Assembly: GCF_014836615.1 (NCBI RefSeq)
Contig: NZ_JACSQN010000001.1
Span: 186,001-250,000 of the forward strand
Length of the DNA: 64,000 nt
DNA from: Sporosarcina quadrami
GTDB taxonomy: Bacteria; Bacillota; Bacilli; Bacillales_A; Planococcaceae
Reading direction: 5' to 3'
Shown piece after piece: positions 53,704 through 64,000 of this stretch. Below the pieces are notes generated by a model. That model was not told the origin of the DNA and made no database searches. It saw only the letters and a program-made list of their open reading frames with translations. A program made the translations under genes and the position numbers. Each line of letters opens with the position of its first letter. Position 1 is the stretch's first letter.

Positions 53704-55047
53704 ATGAAGAAAATATTAATAGCAAATAGAGGCGAAATTGCCGTTCGGATTATTCGAGCATGTAAAGAAATGGATATTGAAACGGTAGCGATTTACTCTG
53801 AAGCGGATCGTGAAGCACTACATGTTGAACTCGCTGATGAGGCGTATTGCATCGGACCGAAATTATCTCGAGACAGCTATTTAAATTTTTCTAATATAAT
53901 TAGTGTTGCTAAGCTAACAGGCTGTGACGGCATTCATCCCGGATACGGGTTCCTTGCTGAAAACGCAAGTTTTGCTGAGCTATGTGAAGAAGTGAATATC
54001 GAATTCATTGGACCTACATCTGAAGCGATTTCAAAGATGGGAACGAAAGATGTCGCTAGAGAAACGATGAGACAGGCGGGTGTACCGATTGTACCGGGTT
54101 CTGATGGTATCGTTGCGGATGAAGTAGAAGCACTTAAAGTAGCAAAAGAAATTGGATTCCCAGTCATTATTAAAGCAACAGCAGGCGGGGGCGGAAAAGG
54201 TATCCGTGTTGCAATGAATGAAGATGAGCTTATTAAAGGTATAAAGATTACCCAAAAAGAAGCTGCTGCTGCATTCGGTAATCCTGGCGTTTATTTAGAG
54301 AAGTTTATCGAAGTGTTCCGTCACGTTGAAGTTCAAGTAATTGCAGATAAACACGGTAACACGATTCATCTTGGAGAGCGTGATTGTTCGATTCAAAGAA
54401 GAATGCAGAAACTTGTTGAGGAGGCACCTTCCCCAGCTCTTACGCCCAAATTACGGGAAGAGATGGGGAAGGCTGCAGTCAAAGCTGCACAGGCGGTTAA
54501 TTATCAAAATGCAGGAACCGTTGAATTCATCTTTGACCATATCAACCAAAAATTCTACTTCATGGAAATGAACACGCGAATTCAAGTTGAGCATCCTGTT
54601 ACTGAAATGATTACTGGAATTGATTTGATTAAGGAACAATTAAAAGTGGCTGCGGGCGAAGAGTTGACTTATCGTCAAAAAGATATAAAAATTAACGGAT
54701 TCTCAATCGAGTGCCGTATAAATGCTGAAAATCCTTCCAAAAACTTCATGCCTTCACCAGGAGAAGTGACAATGTACATGCCACCAGGCGGATTTGGAGT
54801 TAGGGTAGACTCAGCCGTTTACACAGGCTACACGATTCCACCATTTTATGATTCTATGGTCGCTAAGCTTATCGTCCATGCAGACACGCGTGAAGAAGCT
54901 GTCGCGCGCATGAAAAGAGCGCTTGGTGAATTTATCATTGAAGGCGTCCACACAACAGTTCCTTTCCATCTGAATTTGATGGATCATGAAGTATTTAAAT
55001 CAGGGGATTTTGATACAAAGTTCCTTGAAAAATATGACGTCATGTAA
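53704..55047 (+). CDS. accC: Biotin carboxylase subunit of acetyl-CoA carboxylase
   Basis: ATP-dependent carboxylation of the biotin on AccB. The 447-residue ATP-grasp protein has [20 protein letters not shown] at the N-terminus, [12 protein letters not shown], the glycine-rich loop [13 protein letters not shown] and the active-site [25 protein letters not shown] at 53704 follows GAGGAGG by 9 bases. It is co-transcribed with accB. Confidence 0.97.
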   Translation: MKKILIANRGEIAVRIIRACKEMDIETVAIYSEADREALHVELADEAYCIGPKLSRDSYLNFSNIISVAKLTGCDGIHPGYGFLAENASFAELCEEVNIEFIGPTSEAISKMGTKDVARETMRQAGVPIVPGSDGIVADEVEALKVAKEIGFPVIIKATAGGGGKGIRVAMNEDELIKGIKITQKEAAAAFGNPGVYLEKFIEVFRHVEVQVIADKHGNTIHLGERDCSIQRRMQKLVEEAPSPALTPKLREEMGKAAVKAAQAVNYQNAGTVEFIFDHINQKFYFMEMNTRIQVEHPVTEMITGIDLIKEQLKVAAGEELTYRQKDIKINGFSIECRINAENPSKNFMPSPGEVTMYMPPGGFGVRVDSAVYTGYTIPPFYDSMVAKLIVHADTREEAVARMKRALGEFIIEGVHTTVPFHLNLMDHEVFKSGDFDTKFLEKYDVM

Positions 55048-55099
55048 TGCTGTAAATCAGTAACATTCATCATCATCCATAATAAGGAGGAGAAGTGGA

Positions 55100-55501
55100 A
55101 TGGCTGACAAAACAAATCCTTCATTCGCAGGAATGAGTTCAAAAGGTGACGCTGTGTTAGGCCGTGTTCAGCTGGCACCTGAAGTGTTAGAAGTCATCAT
55201 TGGAATTGCGACAAATGAAGTTGAAGGTGTCGCAACAACACAAGGTAACTTTGCGACAGGGGTAGCTGAGAAATTCGGCAAAGTGTTTCATGGAAAAGGC
55301 GTAAAAACAGAATGGGTAGAAGACAAACTAGTCATCGATGTATTTTGTGTCGTGCAGTATGGCTACTCAATTCCAACTATCGCTTTGGAAATTCAGAAAC
55401 AAATCCGACAAGCAATCTTCAACATGACATCTCTTAACACAAAAGAAGTGAATGTTCATGTTACAGGAATTGATTTTGAAACAACTATAGAACAAGAGTG
55501 A
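55100..55501 (+). CDS. yqhY: Asp23/Gls24 family protein YqhY
   Basis: 133-residue alkaline-shock-type protein with VIIGIATNEVEGVATTQG and the conserved VQYGYSIPTIALEIQKQIRQAIFNMT region. In B. subtilis YqhY limits acetyl-CoA carboxylase activity and is found with accBC, consistent with this context. AAGGAGG precedes the ATG. Confidence 0.92.
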   Translation: MADKTNPSFAGMSSKGDAVLGRVQLAPEVLEVIIGIATNEVEGVATTQGNFATGVAEKFGKVFHGKGVKTEWVEDKLVIDVFCVVQYGYSIPTIALEIQKQIRQAIFNMTSLNTKEVNVHVTGIDFETTIEQE

Positions 55502-55505
55502 TTCG

Positions 55506-55533
55506 AAAGCATCGTCCATAGGATGATGCTTTT
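55506..55533 (+). terminator. Intrinsic terminator after yqhY
   Basis: AAAGCATCGTCC pairs with GGATGATGCTTT (one G-T), loop ATA, then TTC. Confidence 0.75.
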
Positions 55534-55613
55534 CAGCTTGTTCTGCTATATATTCCCTAGGTGAATATGCTATGATATACCCCAAGAGATTCAGTAGTGG
55601 AGGAGACAAATTA

Positions 55614-55997
55614 ATGAAACGAAGAGAAGCGCGTGAAAAAGCGGTGCAAACCCTTTTTCAATTGGATAACTCAGAAATGACACTAGCGGAAGCCATCACG
55701 TATATTATGGATGGACCAATCAATCCATTTTATGAGTCACTTGTTAAAGGAACTTTTGAAAATCGCGAGGAAATCGATAAAGTACTTGTAGGTAAGCTCG
55801 AGAACTGGTCCCTTGACAGGCTACCGAAAATTGAACGAACGGTTCTTCGACTTGCAGTTTACGAGTTGCTTTATCAAGAAGAAGTTCCACACAGAGTCAT
55901 ATTGAACGAAGCTATCGAGTTATGCAAACATTTCGGAGATGAAAAATCAGGACGCTTTGTAAATGGTGTCCTATCCAAATTCGAAGAAGAAAAATAA
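55614..55997 (+). CDS. nusB: Transcription antitermination factor NusB
   Basis: 127-residue helical protein; binds boxA with NusE to allow rRNA antitermination. Visible family features are [39 protein letters not shown] and [23 protein letters not shown], split here. ATG at 55614 follows GGAGGAG; the frame to 55572 lacks one. It begins the nusB-folD-xseA-xseB-ispA block. Confidence 0.95.
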   Translation: MKRREAREKAVQTLFQLDNSEMTLAEAITYIMDGPINPFYESLVKGTFENREEIDKVLVGKLENWSLDRLPKIERTVLRLAVYELLYQEEVPHRVILNEAIELCKHFGDEKSGRFVNGVLSKFEEEK

Positions 55998-56019
55998 TTG
56001 TCTTGTGGAGGGGAATAGG

Positions 56020-56898
56020 ATGACTGCAAAAGTGATCAGTGGTGTTGAAATCGGCAAGGAAATCAGAGATGAGATAAAAGTCGGCGTAGACAAATTGATT
56101 GATTCAGGATGTAAACCTGGACTCGCTGTAATTCTTGTAGGAGAAGATCCTGCATCGCAGACATATGTGAAAAATAAAGAAAAATCAAGCATCCAAGCAG
56201 GGATGAAATCCGAGCAGATTAAACTGCCTGAAACAATCTCACAAAAAGAACTGTTGGAACATGTTGAAAAACTGAACAATGATGTTTCAATACATGGAAT
56301 TCTCGTTCAGCTTCCTTTACCATCTCATATTGATGAAGATCTTGTCATAAAGTCCATTTCACCTGATAAAGATGTAGATGGATTTCATCCACAAAACGTC
56401 GGGAAAATGATAATTGGACAAGAGACATTCTTGCCATGTACACCACATGGTATTATGGAAATGTTAGAACGGAGCGGTATTGACATTGCAGGGAAGCATG
56501 CTGTAGTCATCGGCAGAAGCAATATTGTCGGTAAACCTATGGGACAACTCCTATTGCAAAAAGATGCGACGGTTACCTATTGTCATTCGAAAACGAAGAA
56601 CCTCGCATCATTTGCGAAGCAGGCGGATATTTTAATTGCTGCAATTGGTAAAGCGAAATTCGTTACGGACGAATATGTGAAAGAAGGAGCGGTTGTCATT
56701 GATGTCGGCATGAATCGTGACGAGAACGGTAAACTTTGTGGTGATGTGGACTACGATAGCGTCAAGGAAGTTGCTTCTGCTATTACACCTGTTCCAGGCG
56801 GCGTTGGTCCGATGACAATTACGATGCTTTTAAAGAACACATTGTTGAGTGCTGAAATTGCACAACGTGAAGGGAAATGTAGTTTACTTCAAGAGTAA
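56020..56898 (+). CDS. folD: Bifunctional methylene-THF dehydrogenase/cyclohydrolase
   Basis: Interconverts 5,10-methylene-, methenyl- and 10-formyl-THF, linking the gcv one-carbon flow to purines. The 292-residue product has [11 protein letters not shown] (Tyr/Lys catalytic), [11 protein letters not shown], the NADP-binding [17 protein letters not shown] and [15 protein letters not shown] at 56020 follows GGAGGGG. It follows nusB by 22 bases. Confidence 0.97.
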   Translation: MTAKVISGVEIGKEIRDEIKVGVDKLIDSGCKPGLAVILVGEDPASQTYVKNKEKSSIQAGMKSEQIKLPETISQKELLEHVEKLNNDVSIHGILVQLPLPSHIDEDLVIKSISPDKDVDGFHPQNVGKMIIGQETFLPCTPHGIMEMLERSGIDIAGKHAVVIGRSNIVGKPMGQLLLQKDATVTYCHSKTKNLASFAKQADILIAAIGKAKFVTDEYVKEGAVVIDVGMNRDENGKLCGDVDYDSVKEVASAITPVPGGVGPMTITMLLKNTLLSAEIAQREGKCSLLQE

Positions 56899-56976
56899 CT
56901 GATATATGATTTGCAGACGCTGTTTTTCACACGAAAGGCAGCGTTTCTATACGTACGGATTTTGGAGGTGCTCGTT

Positions 56977-58335
56977 TTGATTGGCAATAATTACTTATCT
57001 GTAAACTCATTAACGAAATACATAAAACGAAAATTTGACGCTGATCCCTATTTACGAAATGTCTTTGTAAAGGGAGAACTTTCGAATGTCAAAATCCATC
57101 CAAGTGGTCATATATACTTCACGTTAAAAGACGATAAAAGCCGAATTCAATCTGCCATGTTTCGAACAGCAGCAAGTAATTTGAAGTTTAAACCTGAAGA
57201 GGGAATGAATGTATTAATTACGGGTGATGTGAGTGTGTATGAGGCGAGCGGCCAATATCAATTATATGTTCAATCGATGCAACCAGATGGTGTAGGTTCG
57301 TTGTATCTGGCATACGAACAGTTAAAGACGGAATTAGCAAAAGAAGGCCTTTTTGATATGAAATGGAAGCAGTCCTTACCTTTGTTGCCAAGAACTATTG
57401 GTGTCATTACTGCTCAATCAGGTGCGGCGTTACGTGATATATGCTCGACAATACAACGGCGCTATCCATTGGCATCTATCGTTCTTTTTCCTGCAATCGT
57501 TCAAGGGCCTCAAGCAGCCCCTTCCATTGTTCAATCGATTAGGCAGGCTTTAGAACATGGTTCGATTGACGTACTTATTATCGGTCGAGGCGGAGGGTCC
57601 ATCGAAGATTTATGGGCCTTTAACGAGGAACAAGTAGCTCGGGCCATTTTCTCCTGTAGGATTCCTACCATAAGCGCTGTTGGCCACGAAACAGATACAA
57701 CGATTGCAGATTTAGTAGCCGACATGAGAGCACCTACACCGACCGCAGCTGCAGAACTTGCTGTCCCGTCAAGAGAAGAGCTATTTGAACGCATTCTCGA
57801 TAGAAAACGTTCTATATATACAGCTTTCTCTAATCAGATTAAGCATGAACGAAAGCGATTGACACATTATAAACAATCATATCCTTTACAATTCCCTGAG
57901 AGATTATATCGTCCTTTCACAGAAAGGTTGAGCGGTCTTGATAATCGACTCGTAAGGATGAGAAGTGAACTGACGAGTGCCAGATTAGCTGACCATGCTC
58001 GGTTGGAGCGAATGCTTCTGTTTTATTCTCCTAATCATAAAATTAGAGAAGGTATCCGTAATAATTCTTTATTAACTGAAAGACTAACAAGAGCAATCCA
58101 CCAAGAACTACGTAACAAAAACGAACGCTTTAATACGTTTGTAAGAATGATGAAAGCAGTCAATCCAATGGATATAATGGATCGTGGCTTTTCTATTGTC
58201 TATAAGGACGGCTCTGTCGCAAATTCCGTTACAGATTTACATATAGGAGAAGGAGTTCAAATCAAGCTACAAGACGGTTTAGTGGATTCTGTAATTACAG
58301 CCATCAAGGCAGATGTTAAGGAGGATGAAAAATGA
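56977..58335 (+). CDS. xseA: Exodeoxyribonuclease VII large subunit
   Basis: Single-strand-specific exonuclease in mismatch and damage processing. The 452-residue product has an N-terminal OB-fold (VNSLTKYIKRKFDADPYLRNVFVKGELSN), the GRGGGSIEDLWAFNEE active-site motif (about residues 205-220), GHETDTTIADLVADMRAPTPTAAAE and a long C-terminal coiled coil. TTG at 56977 is preferred: GGAGGT lies 7 bases upstream; the frame from 56911 does not align. It overlaps xseB. Confidence 0.93.
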   Translation: MIGNNYLSVNSLTKYIKRKFDADPYLRNVFVKGELSNVKIHPSGHIYFTLKDDKSRIQSAMFRTAASNLKFKPEEGMNVLITGDVSVYEASGQYQLYVQSMQPDGVGSLYLAYEQLKTELAKEGLFDMKWKQSLPLLPRTIGVITAQSGAALRDICSTIQRRYPLASIVLFPAIVQGPQAAPSIVQSIRQALEHGSIDVLIIGRGGGSIEDLWAFNEEQVARAIFSCRIPTISAVGHETDTTIADLVADMRAPTPTAAAELAVPSREELFERILDRKRSIYTAFSNQIKHERKRLTHYKQSYPLQFPERLYRPFTERLSGLDNRLVRMRSELTSARLADHARLERMLLFYSPNHKIREGIRNNSLLTERLTRAIHQELRNKNERFNTFVRMMKAVNPMDIMDRGFSIVYKDGSVANSVTDLHIGEGVQIKLQDGLVDSVITAIKADVKEDEK

Positions 58336-58574
58336 GTAACGAAAAACTCCATTTTGAAGAAGCGATGACTAAATTGGAAGGTGTCGTTCAAAAATTAGAA
58401 TCAGGCGATGTGCCACTTGAAGAAGCTATTAATTTATATAAAGAAGGAATGGAATTGTCAGCCTACTGTCATGGGAAATTGCAGGATGCTGAAAAACAAC
58501 TTATAACAATTATCGATAAGGACGGTGAATCGACTTCATTCGATCCATCAAAAGGTACTGAAGCCAATGAATAA
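58332..58574 (+). CDS. xseB: Exodeoxyribonuclease VII small subunit
   Basis: 80-residue helical protein (FEEAMTKLEGVVQKLESGD ... LEEAINLYKEGMELSAYC), the usual partner of XseA. It overlaps the xseA stop (ATGA) and its own end overlaps ispA by 8 bases. Confidence 0.95.
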   Translation: MSNEKLHFEEAMTKLEGVVQKLESGDVPLEEAINLYKEGMELSAYCHGKLQDAEKQLITIIDKDGESTSFDPSKGTEANE

Positions 58575-59451
58575 TCGTTTACAATCGTTCATCTCAGAAA
58601 ACGTCCCGAAAATAGATGCAGAAATGCATAAGCTTATTCAAAAGGAAAATCCGACTCCACAATTAAAAGAGTCTATGATCTATTCCGTTAACGCAGGAGG
58701 TAAACGGATTCGTCCTCTACTTGTATTAGCTGTTTTAGAAGATTTCATGAAGACGTCAAAAGATGCATTGAAAGTTGCCTGTGCAGTTGAACTTATCCAT
58801 ACGTATTCACTCATTCATGATGACTTGCCATGCATGGATGATGATGATTATAGAAGAGGTAAACTGACAAACCATAAAGTGTTCGGAGAAGCGACAGCCG
58901 TCCTAGCAGGTGATGCACTTCAAACGCTTGCTTTCACCATTTTGGCTTCTCTAGAAGAAGTTGATTCTTCTAAGGCGATTCGCTTAGTTGGGCTATTGGC
59001 GAGTGCTTCAGGCGCAAAAGGCATGGTTGGCGGACAGATACTCGATATGGAAGGTGAAAAAGTTTCATTGACATTAGAACAATTGGAAGAAGTACATTTG
59101 CATAAAACTGGGGCATTGCTATCCTTCTGCATTGAAGCCGGTGCTGTTTTAGCGAATGCGACTGAATTAGAAACTTGTCAACTTCGCGAGTACTCGAAAA
59201 ATATCGGACTTGCTTTTCAAATTAAAGATGACATTTTGGATATTACCTCCACGACGGAACTACTTGGAAAACCAGTAAACAGTGACACAGCTAGTCAGAA
59301 GTCAACATATCCCTCACTATTGGGGCTTGATGGAGCCAAGCAACAACTTCAGAAATATCATGAAAACGCTTTGGAAAGTTTGTCATTTCTGGACAAGGAA
59401 GGCTCCTTGTTAGAACTTTTTGCGGATTATATCGTCCAAAGGGATATATGA
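58567..59451 (+). CDS. ispA: Farnesyl diphosphate synthase
   Basis: Condenses IPP with DMAPP and GPP to FPP for membrane isoprenoids. The 294-residue product has both aspartate-rich motifs: DDLPCMDDDD (FARM, with an extra Asp) and DDILD (SARM), plus GGKRIRP and QIKDDILDIT. The two residues before the first motif (YSLIH) fit FPP-length enzymes, not long-chain ones. The start overlaps the xseB end; the frame to 58525 is not used. It continues the MEP pathway of ispG, ispH and dxs. Confidence 0.93.
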   Translation: MNNRLQSFISENVPKIDAEMHKLIQKENPTPQLKESMIYSVNAGGKRIRPLLVLAVLEDFMKTSKDALKVACAVELIHTYSLIHDDLPCMDDDDYRRGKLTNHKVFGEATAVLAGDALQTLAFTILASLEEVDSSKAIRLVGLLASASGAKGMVGGQILDMEGEKVSLTLEQLEEVHLHKTGALLSFCIEAGAVLANATELETCQLREYSKNIGLAFQIKDDILDITSTTELLGKPVNSDTASQKSTYPSLLGLDGAKQQLQKYHENALESLSFLDKEGSLLELFADYIVQRDI

Positions 59452-59518
59452 TAGTTGTAAATCCCGTGTCGATGAGTTAACGCAACATGCGTCCATAGTT
59501 CCTATTGAAGGACCAACT

Positions 59519-59527
59519 TGTTATAAT
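59519..59527 (+). promoter_or_regulatory. Extended -10 promoter for dxs
   Basis: TG-T-TATAAT with a weak -35 (TTCCTA, 17 bases upstream). About 50 bases ahead of dxs. Confidence 0.55.
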
Positions 59528-59578
59528 GAAAACAATACTGAACCAAACGTGCTTATTAATTAATGAAGGTGTGTGATA

Positions 59579-61486
59579 GTGTTGGATCTCACTCAGATTA
59601 CCAATCCGTCTTTCATCAAAAGCCTGACGAAAGAACAAATGACGGAATTGGCAGCGGATATTCGAAAGTTTCTTATTGAAAATCTATCGACGACAGGTGG
59701 GCATATTGGACCAAACCTTGGAGTTGTAGAATTGACAATAATGATGCATAAATTATTTGATAGCCCAGAGGATAAATTCATTTGGGACGTCGGACATCAG
59801 GCGTACGTGCATAAAATTCTTACAGGAAGAGCTGGCCAATTTAATACATTACGTCAATATAAAGGATTAAGTGGTTTCCCGAAAATGGCCGAAAGTGAAC
59901 ATGATGTGTGGGAAACAGGTCATAGCTCCACGTCACTCTCTGCTGCAATGGGAATGGCTCTAGCTAGAGACATGCAAGGGGGCTCGAATTATGTATTGCC
60001 TGTCATCGGTGACGGAGCGTTAACCGGTGGAATGGCTTTGGAAGCTCTTAATCATATCGGCCATCAAAAGACGAATATGATCGTCATTCTGAATGATAAC
60101 GAAATGTCAATCGCGCCTAACGTTGGTGCACTCCATCAGATTCTCGGGAAATTAAGAACAGCCGGAAAATATAATAGTGCTAAAGACGAACTCGAATATA
60201 TTCTTAAGAAAATACCGGCTGTCGGAGGTAAAGTTGCGGCAGCTGCAGAACGCGTAAAAGACAGTTTGAAATACCTACTCGTTTCAGGAGTGTTTTTCGA
60301 GGAACTTGGATTCACCTATCTAGGACCAATTGACGGACATGATTTCAATGATTTGGAACGAAATCTTCTCTATGCGAAGAAGATGGAAGGTCCTGTATTA
60401 TTGCATGTCATTACGAAAAAAGGAAAAGGGTATAGACCTGCAGAAGACGATAAAATCGGGACATGGCACGGAACTGGACCATATAAAATTGAAACAGGAG
60501 ATTTCGTAAAGTCTACAACTACAGCTCCTTCTTGGAGTGGTTTAGTTGCTGAAACTGTGAGAAAGCTTGCACGTGAAGATAAAAGAATTGCAGCGATTAC
60601 TCCTGCAATGCCAGTTGGTTCAAAGTTGGAATCATTTGCGACAGAGTTTCCAGAACGCTTTTTTGATGTCGGTATCGCTGAGCAACATGCAGTAACGATG
60701 GCAGGAGGATTGGCGACGCAAGGTATGAAGCCCTTCCTTGCCATTTATTCCACATTCCTTCAACGGGCATACGATCAAATGTTGCACGATATAACGAGAC
60801 AGAAATTGAATGTGTTCATCGGGATTGACCGTGCAGGTCTAGTCGGTGCAGATGGTGAAACACATCAAGGGGTCTTTGACATTGCATTTTTGAGACATTT
60901 ACCAAACCTCGTAATCATGATGCCAAAAGATGAAAATGAAGGGCAGCATATGGTCAAGACAGCTATTGAATACAATGACGGTCCTATTGCTATGCGGTAT
61001 CCGAGAGGAAATGGACTTGGTGTCGAAATGGATGAAGAATTGCATACAATACCGATCGGCACATGGGAAGTACTGAGAGAAGGTACAGACGGCACGATTT
61101 TGACGTTCGGTACTACAATCCCTATGGCGCTTGAAGCAGCTGAAATCCTTACTGGAAAAGGTATTGATATAAAAGTCATCAATGCACGATTCATTAAGCC
61201 GCTTGATACGGATATGTTAGATTTGCTATTCCTTTCAGGTAAACCGATAGTGACGCTGGAAGAGGCTGTTCTTGCAGGTGGCTTTGGTAGTGGTGTGCTT
61301 GAATACGCAGAGGAAAAATCCATTTCGGATATAACAATTAAACGAATTGGTATTCCCGATGAGTTCATTGAGCATGGAAGCGTTGACAAACTGTTGGAAG
61401 AAATTCATCTGACGACTGAACAAGTTGTGAAAGTGATGGAAGAATCTATAGTCAATAAGCCTGCTGTCAAAAAGGAGAACGTATGA
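59579..61486 (+). CDS. dxs: 1-deoxy-D-xylulose-5-phosphate synthase
   Basis: First MEP-pathway enzyme: condenses pyruvate and glyceraldehyde 3-phosphate using thiamine diphosphate. The 635-residue product has [41 protein letters not shown] motif [18 protein letters not shown] ... [12 protein letters not shown], and transketolase pyrimidine and C-terminal domains ([35 protein letters not shown]). GTG at 59579 is 8 bases after AAGGT; a GTG at 59573 and a TTG at 59582 are alternatives. It overlaps tlyA by 4 bases. Confidence 0.96.
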   Translation: MLDLTQITNPSFIKSLTKEQMTELAADIRKFLIENLSTTGGHIGPNLGVVELTIMMHKLFDSPEDKFIWDVGHQAYVHKILTGRAGQFNTLRQYKGLSGFPKMAESEHDVWETGHSSTSLSAAMGMALARDMQGGSNYVLPVIGDGALTGGMALEALNHIGHQKTNMIVILNDNEMSIAPNVGALHQILGKLRTAGKYNSAKDELEYILKKIPAVGGKVAAAAERVKDSLKYLLVSGVFFEELGFTYLGPIDGHDFNDLERNLLYAKKMEGPVLLHVITKKGKGYRPAEDDKIGTWHGTGPYKIETGDFVKSTTTAPSWSGLVAETVRKLAREDKRIAAITPAMPVGSKLESFATEFPERFFDVGIAEQHAVTMAGGLATQGMKPFLAIYSTFLQRAYDQMLHDITRQKLNVFIGIDRAGLVGADGETHQGVFDIAFLRHLPNLVIMMPKDENEGQHMVKTAIEYNDGPIAMRYPRGNGLGVEMDEELHTIPIGTWEVLREGTDGTILTFGTTIPMALEAAEILTGKGIDIKVINARFIKPLDTDMLDLLFLSGKPIVTLEEAVLAGGFGSGVLEYAEEKSISDITIKRIGIPDEFIEHGSVDKLLEEIHLTTEQVVKVMEESIVNKPAVKKENV

Positions 61487-62304
61487 CAAACGGACAATCA
61501 AAAGAACGTGTCGATGTTCTGCTCGTTCAAAGAGGCCTTGTAGAGACGAGAGAGCAGGCTAAACGATCAATTATGGCAGGCATTGTTTTTTCTGCTGAAA
61601 CGAGAATGGATAAACCTGGGGAAAAGATTAAAATCGATGCTCCGCTACTAGTTAAAGGTTCTGCACTAAAATATGTTAGTCGCGGTGGTTTGAAATTGGA
61701 AAAAGCGCTTGAGCAATTTGATCTTTCCGTAGAAGGCAAGACTATACTTGACATCGGATCTTCAACTGGAGGGTTTACGGATTGCGCTTTACAAAACGGA
61801 GCTCAACATTGTTATGCGCTCGATGTCGGCACAAATCAGCTTGCTTGGAAAATACGAAGCGATGAACGTGTAACTGTTATGGAAAAGACTAATTTCCGTA
61901 ACGCGACAAGAAGCATGTTTAAAGAAGGATTGCCGCATGTTTCGACAATTGACGTATCCTTCATTTCTTTAAAACTAATTTTGCCCCCTTTAAAACAGAT
62001 ATTGGAACCGAATGGTGACGTAGTCGCTTTAGTTAAACCGCAGTTTGAAGCGGGTAAGGAAAAAGTGGGTAAAAAAGGGGTAATAAGAGATAAGGCAGTT
62101 CACATGGAAGTTCTGAAAAAAGTAGCAGATATGGCTGTGAATGAAGGGTTTTCATTGAAAGCAATCGCTTTTTCTCCCGTGACAGGTGGGGAAGGAAACA
62201 TTGAGTTTCTTTTCCATTTGAAATCTGAAAATACTCCAATCAATACATTTGATGAATCGGCATATGCAATTCTTATTAATGAAGCGCATGCTAATTTGAC
62301 GTAA
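61483..62304 (+). CDS. yqxC: TlyA family rRNA 2'-O-methyltransferase (YqxC)
   Basis: 273-residue protein: N-terminal S4 RNA-binding domain ([22 protein letters not shown], about 1-65), then a Rossmann SAM methyltransferase domain with [20 protein letters not shown] and [14 protein letters not shown]. Family members act on 16S/23S rRNA 2'-OH groups. The start overlaps the dxs stop. Followed closely by argR, as in B. subtilis yqxC-ahrC. Confidence 0.92.
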   Translation: MTNGQSKERVDVLLVQRGLVETREQAKRSIMAGIVFSAETRMDKPGEKIKIDAPLLVKGSALKYVSRGGLKLEKALEQFDLSVEGKTILDIGSSTGGFTDCALQNGAQHCYALDVGTNQLAWKIRSDERVTVMEKTNFRNATRSMFKEGLPHVSTIDVSFISLKLILPPLKQILEPNGDVVALVKPQFEAGKEKVGKKGVIRDKAVHMEVLKKVADMAVNEGFSLKAIAFSPVTGGEGNIEFLFHLKSENTPINTFDESAYAILINEAHANLT

Positions 62305-62352
62305 TTTGAGGAATGGGAAGAAATGTGATAACTATGCATTGGAGTGATTATA

Positions 62353-62802
62353 TTGAATAAGGGACAACGACATTTACGAATCCGGGACATCATTATGAAT
62401 GGGGAAATTGAAACTCAAGACCATCTTGTAGATAAACTTAAGAGTGCTGGTGTTGATGTGACACAAGCAACTGTCTCGCGCGATATTAAAGAATTGCATC
62501 TCATTAAGGTCCCATTGGCAGATGGTCGATACAAATATAGTTTACCGACTGTCCATAAATTCAACACAGAAGAGAAGCTTAGCAGAATATTGACAGATGC
62601 TTTTGTAGGAGTCGATAGTGCAAGTCATTTCATCATCCTTAAAACTTTACCGGGTAATGCCCATGCTGTCGGTTCCCTTGTAGATAATCTTGGCTGGGAC
62701 GAGATGCTTGGTACAATTTGTGGAGATGACACGTGTATGATTATTTGCAGAGATGAAGAAAAAACAGTTGAAGTGAAGTCCAGATTATTGGCGTTAATCT
62801 AA
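62353..62802 (+). CDS. argR: Arginine repressor ArgR/AhrC
   Basis: 149-residue hexameric regulator of arginine metabolism. The N-terminal winged helix ([20 protein letters not shown] with [17 protein letters not shown] as recognition region) is followed by an arginine-binding C-terminal domain with [17 protein letters not shown] at 62353 follows GGAG by 8 bases and gives the usual MNKGQRH start; the frame from 62344 is not used. It lies between tlyA and recN as in Bacillus, where it also senses arginine for catabolic genes. Confidence 0.95.
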   Translation: MNKGQRHLRIRDIIMNGEIETQDHLVDKLKSAGVDVTQATVSRDIKELHLIKVPLADGRYKYSLPTVHKFNTEEKLSRILTDAFVGVDSASHFIILKTLPGNAHAVGSLVDNLGWDEMLGTICGDDTCMIICRDEEKTVEVKSRLLALI

Positions 62803-62835
62803 ACTGGGTGTTCGATGAAGGAGGTGCAAGATTGT

Positions 62836-64000
62836 ATGTTAAGCGAAATTTCCATTCATAATTTTGCCATTATCGAGCATCTTGAAGTTGGTTTTGATGA
62901 TGGGCTTACTGTGCTTACGGGTGAAACAGGGGCAGGTAAGTCGATAATTATCGATGCTGTTCAATTGCTCGCAGGCAGTAGAGGTTCTCAGGAATTTATC
63001 CGCCATGGAGCAACAAAGGCTGAACTTGAAGGGATGTTTACAATAGAAGATGGACAGCATCCCGTTTTCAATAAGTTAGCGGAATTTGGGATTGAAGCTG
63101 AAGATGGCATTATCATTTTGCGTCGTGATATAAATGCATCGGGAAAGACAACATGCAGAGTAAATGGAAAGCTTGTTACGATTGCGACATTACGCGAAAT
63201 TGGCTCTCAACTCATTGATATACACGGTCAACATGACAATCAAGAACTTATGCACGAAAGAAGGCATATTCGGCTGTTGGATCAGTTTGCTGGACGAAAA
63301 TTGGCAGTAGCACATGAGAATTACTTAGACATATTTGAGCAGTACGGTAAACTTAAACGTAAACTTGAGGCATCTTCTCAAAATGAGCAACAAGTAGCTC
63401 AACGGATTGATCTGTATTCTTTCCAACTAATAGAAATTAATGCTGCTGAACTTAGTGTTGGGGAAGAAGAATCGTTGGAAGAAGAAAAGCTTAAGTTACA
63501 ACACTTTAACCGGTTGTTTGAACGTCTAAATACAGCGTACGAATCGATTAGTGGAGATGGTCACGCGCTTGATTGGGTAGGGTCGGCGATGAGTGATCTT
63601 GAAGAGGCAGCTTCTATTGATAAGGATTTACTTTCCCATTCAGAAGTTGTATCTTCAAGCTTCTATTCTTTGCAAGACACTGCGCATGACTTAAAAAGTG
63701 TTATTGACAGAATGGAATTTGATCCGTCTCGACTTTCTATCGTTGAAGATCGTCTTGCATTAATTATTTCTTTGAAACGTAAATACGGGGCATCGATTGA
63801 AGACATTTTACTATACCGTGACAAAATTGCGGATGATCTAGATCAATTGCTTAATCGTGATGAACGTGTCGAACGTGAGCAGGAGAAATTAGATCAGCTT
63901 ATGAAAGATCTTGATGTGGAAGCGAATGAATTATCAATTATTAGACATGAAGCTGCGATTCGCTTAGAGAAAGCTATAATGACTCAGTTGAAAGAATTAC
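62836..64000 (+). CDS. recN: DNA repair protein RecN (partial, runs off the window)
   Basis: SMC-like ATPase used in double-strand break repair. The reading frame is open from ATG 62836 to the window end, about 388 codons of an expected 560-570. It opens LSEISIHNFAIIEHLEVGF and shows Walker A LTGETGAGKSIIIDAVQLL near residue 30, the conserved IDIHGQHDNQELM and a coiled-coil region from about residue 150. AAGGAGGT lies ten bases upstream. Only the N-terminal half is in the window, so the C-terminal signature and Walker B are not visible. Confidence 0.95.
   Translation, partial: MLSEISIHNFAIIEHLEVGFDDGLTVLTGETGAGKSIIIDAVQLLAGSRGSQEFIRHGATKAELEGMFTIEDGQHPVFNKLAEFGIEAEDGIIILRRDINASGKTTCRVNGKLVTIATLREIGSQLIDIHGQHDNQELMHERRHIRLLDQFAGRKLAVAHENYLDIFEQYGKLKRKLEASSQNEQQVAQRIDLYSFQLIEINAAELSVGEEESLEEEKLKLQHFNRLFERLNTAYESISGDGHALDWVGSAMSDLEEAASIDKDLLSHSEVVSSSFYSLQDTAHDLKSVIDRMEFDPSRLSIVEDRLALIISLKRKYGASIEDILLYRDKIADDLDQLLNRDERVEREQEKLDQLMKDLDVEANELSIIRHEAAIRLEKAIMTQLKEL

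Noticed and set aside
1-64000. tRNA, rRNA, CRISPR arrays, insertion sequences, prophage
   Set aside because: I looked for cloverleaf-like CCA ends, regular repeats and transposase or integrase genes and saw none.

Overview
The window is a typical chromosomal segment of a low-to-mid GC Gram-positive endospore former in the order Bacillales. Gene order follows the yqf-yqg-yqh-yqi region of Bacillus subtilis closely. Single-chain glycyl-tRNA synthetase, a class II ribonucleotide reductase and several local rearrangements point instead to a Sporosarcina-like member of Planococcaceae/Caryophanaceae. The genus assignment is inference. I see no rRNA, tRNA, CRISPR array, prophage or insertion sequence.

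Layout. (1) 0-9 kb: T-box-controlled glyS on the minus strand, then ccpN-ppsR, dnaG-sigA, a membrane protein, a catabolite-controlled acyl-CoA dehydrogenase and cytochrome cccA. (2) 9-19 kb: trmK-yqfO, ispH and yqfQ (minus), cshB-nfo, yqfT (minus), znuC-znuB-zur, then ispG-yqfW (minus). (3) 19-32 kb: envelope and stress genes: yqfZ, yqgB, a Na/Pi cotransporter, yqgC, sodA, pbpA, two small membrane proteins, rpmG (L33), yqgN-yqgQ, an LTA synthase, lipoprotein yqgU, yqgW, yqgX and yqgY. (4) 32-36.5 kb: the seven-gene comG competence pseudopilus operon behind a ComK-type site, then aroK. (5) 36.5-42.5 kb: a tandem glycine riboswitch driving gcvT-gcvPA-gcvPB, then divergent yqhL and lipM (lipoyl supply for the glycine cleavage system). 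(6) 42.5-46.4 kb: nrdJ, interrupted at its active-site NPCG/E motif by a 1216-bp group I intron with its own endonuclease gene. (7) 46.4-50.2 kb: yqhQ, yqhR, aroQ, pepQ, efp. (8) 50.3-53 kb: a reduced spoIIIA operon (AC-AD-AE-short AF-short AG-AH, no AA or AB). (9) 53-64 kb: accB-accC, yqhY, nusB-folD-xseA-xseB-ispA, dxs-tlyA-argR and the start of recN.

Three isoprenoid steps (dxs, ispG, ispH) and the prenyl synthase ispA are all here. DNA precursor synthesis (nrdJ, folD), replication and repair (dnaG, nfo, xseAB, recN) and regulators of carbon, zinc and arginine metabolism are also present. Most genes lie in tight co-directional blocks with 1-4 bp overlaps, separated by clear intrinsic terminators.

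The most unusual element is the nrdJ intron. Splicing after codon 481 restores an uninterrupted 853-residue enzyme, and its P1 helix can be read directly. Its endonuclease combines a PD-(D/E)XK nuclease core with a NUMOD3 repeat and a four-cysteine motif. Other points for a second look are the reduced spoIIIA operon, a perfect cre site, NrdR-, PurR-, PhoP- and Zur-like candidate operators, and a pair of palindromes between yqfQ and cshB.
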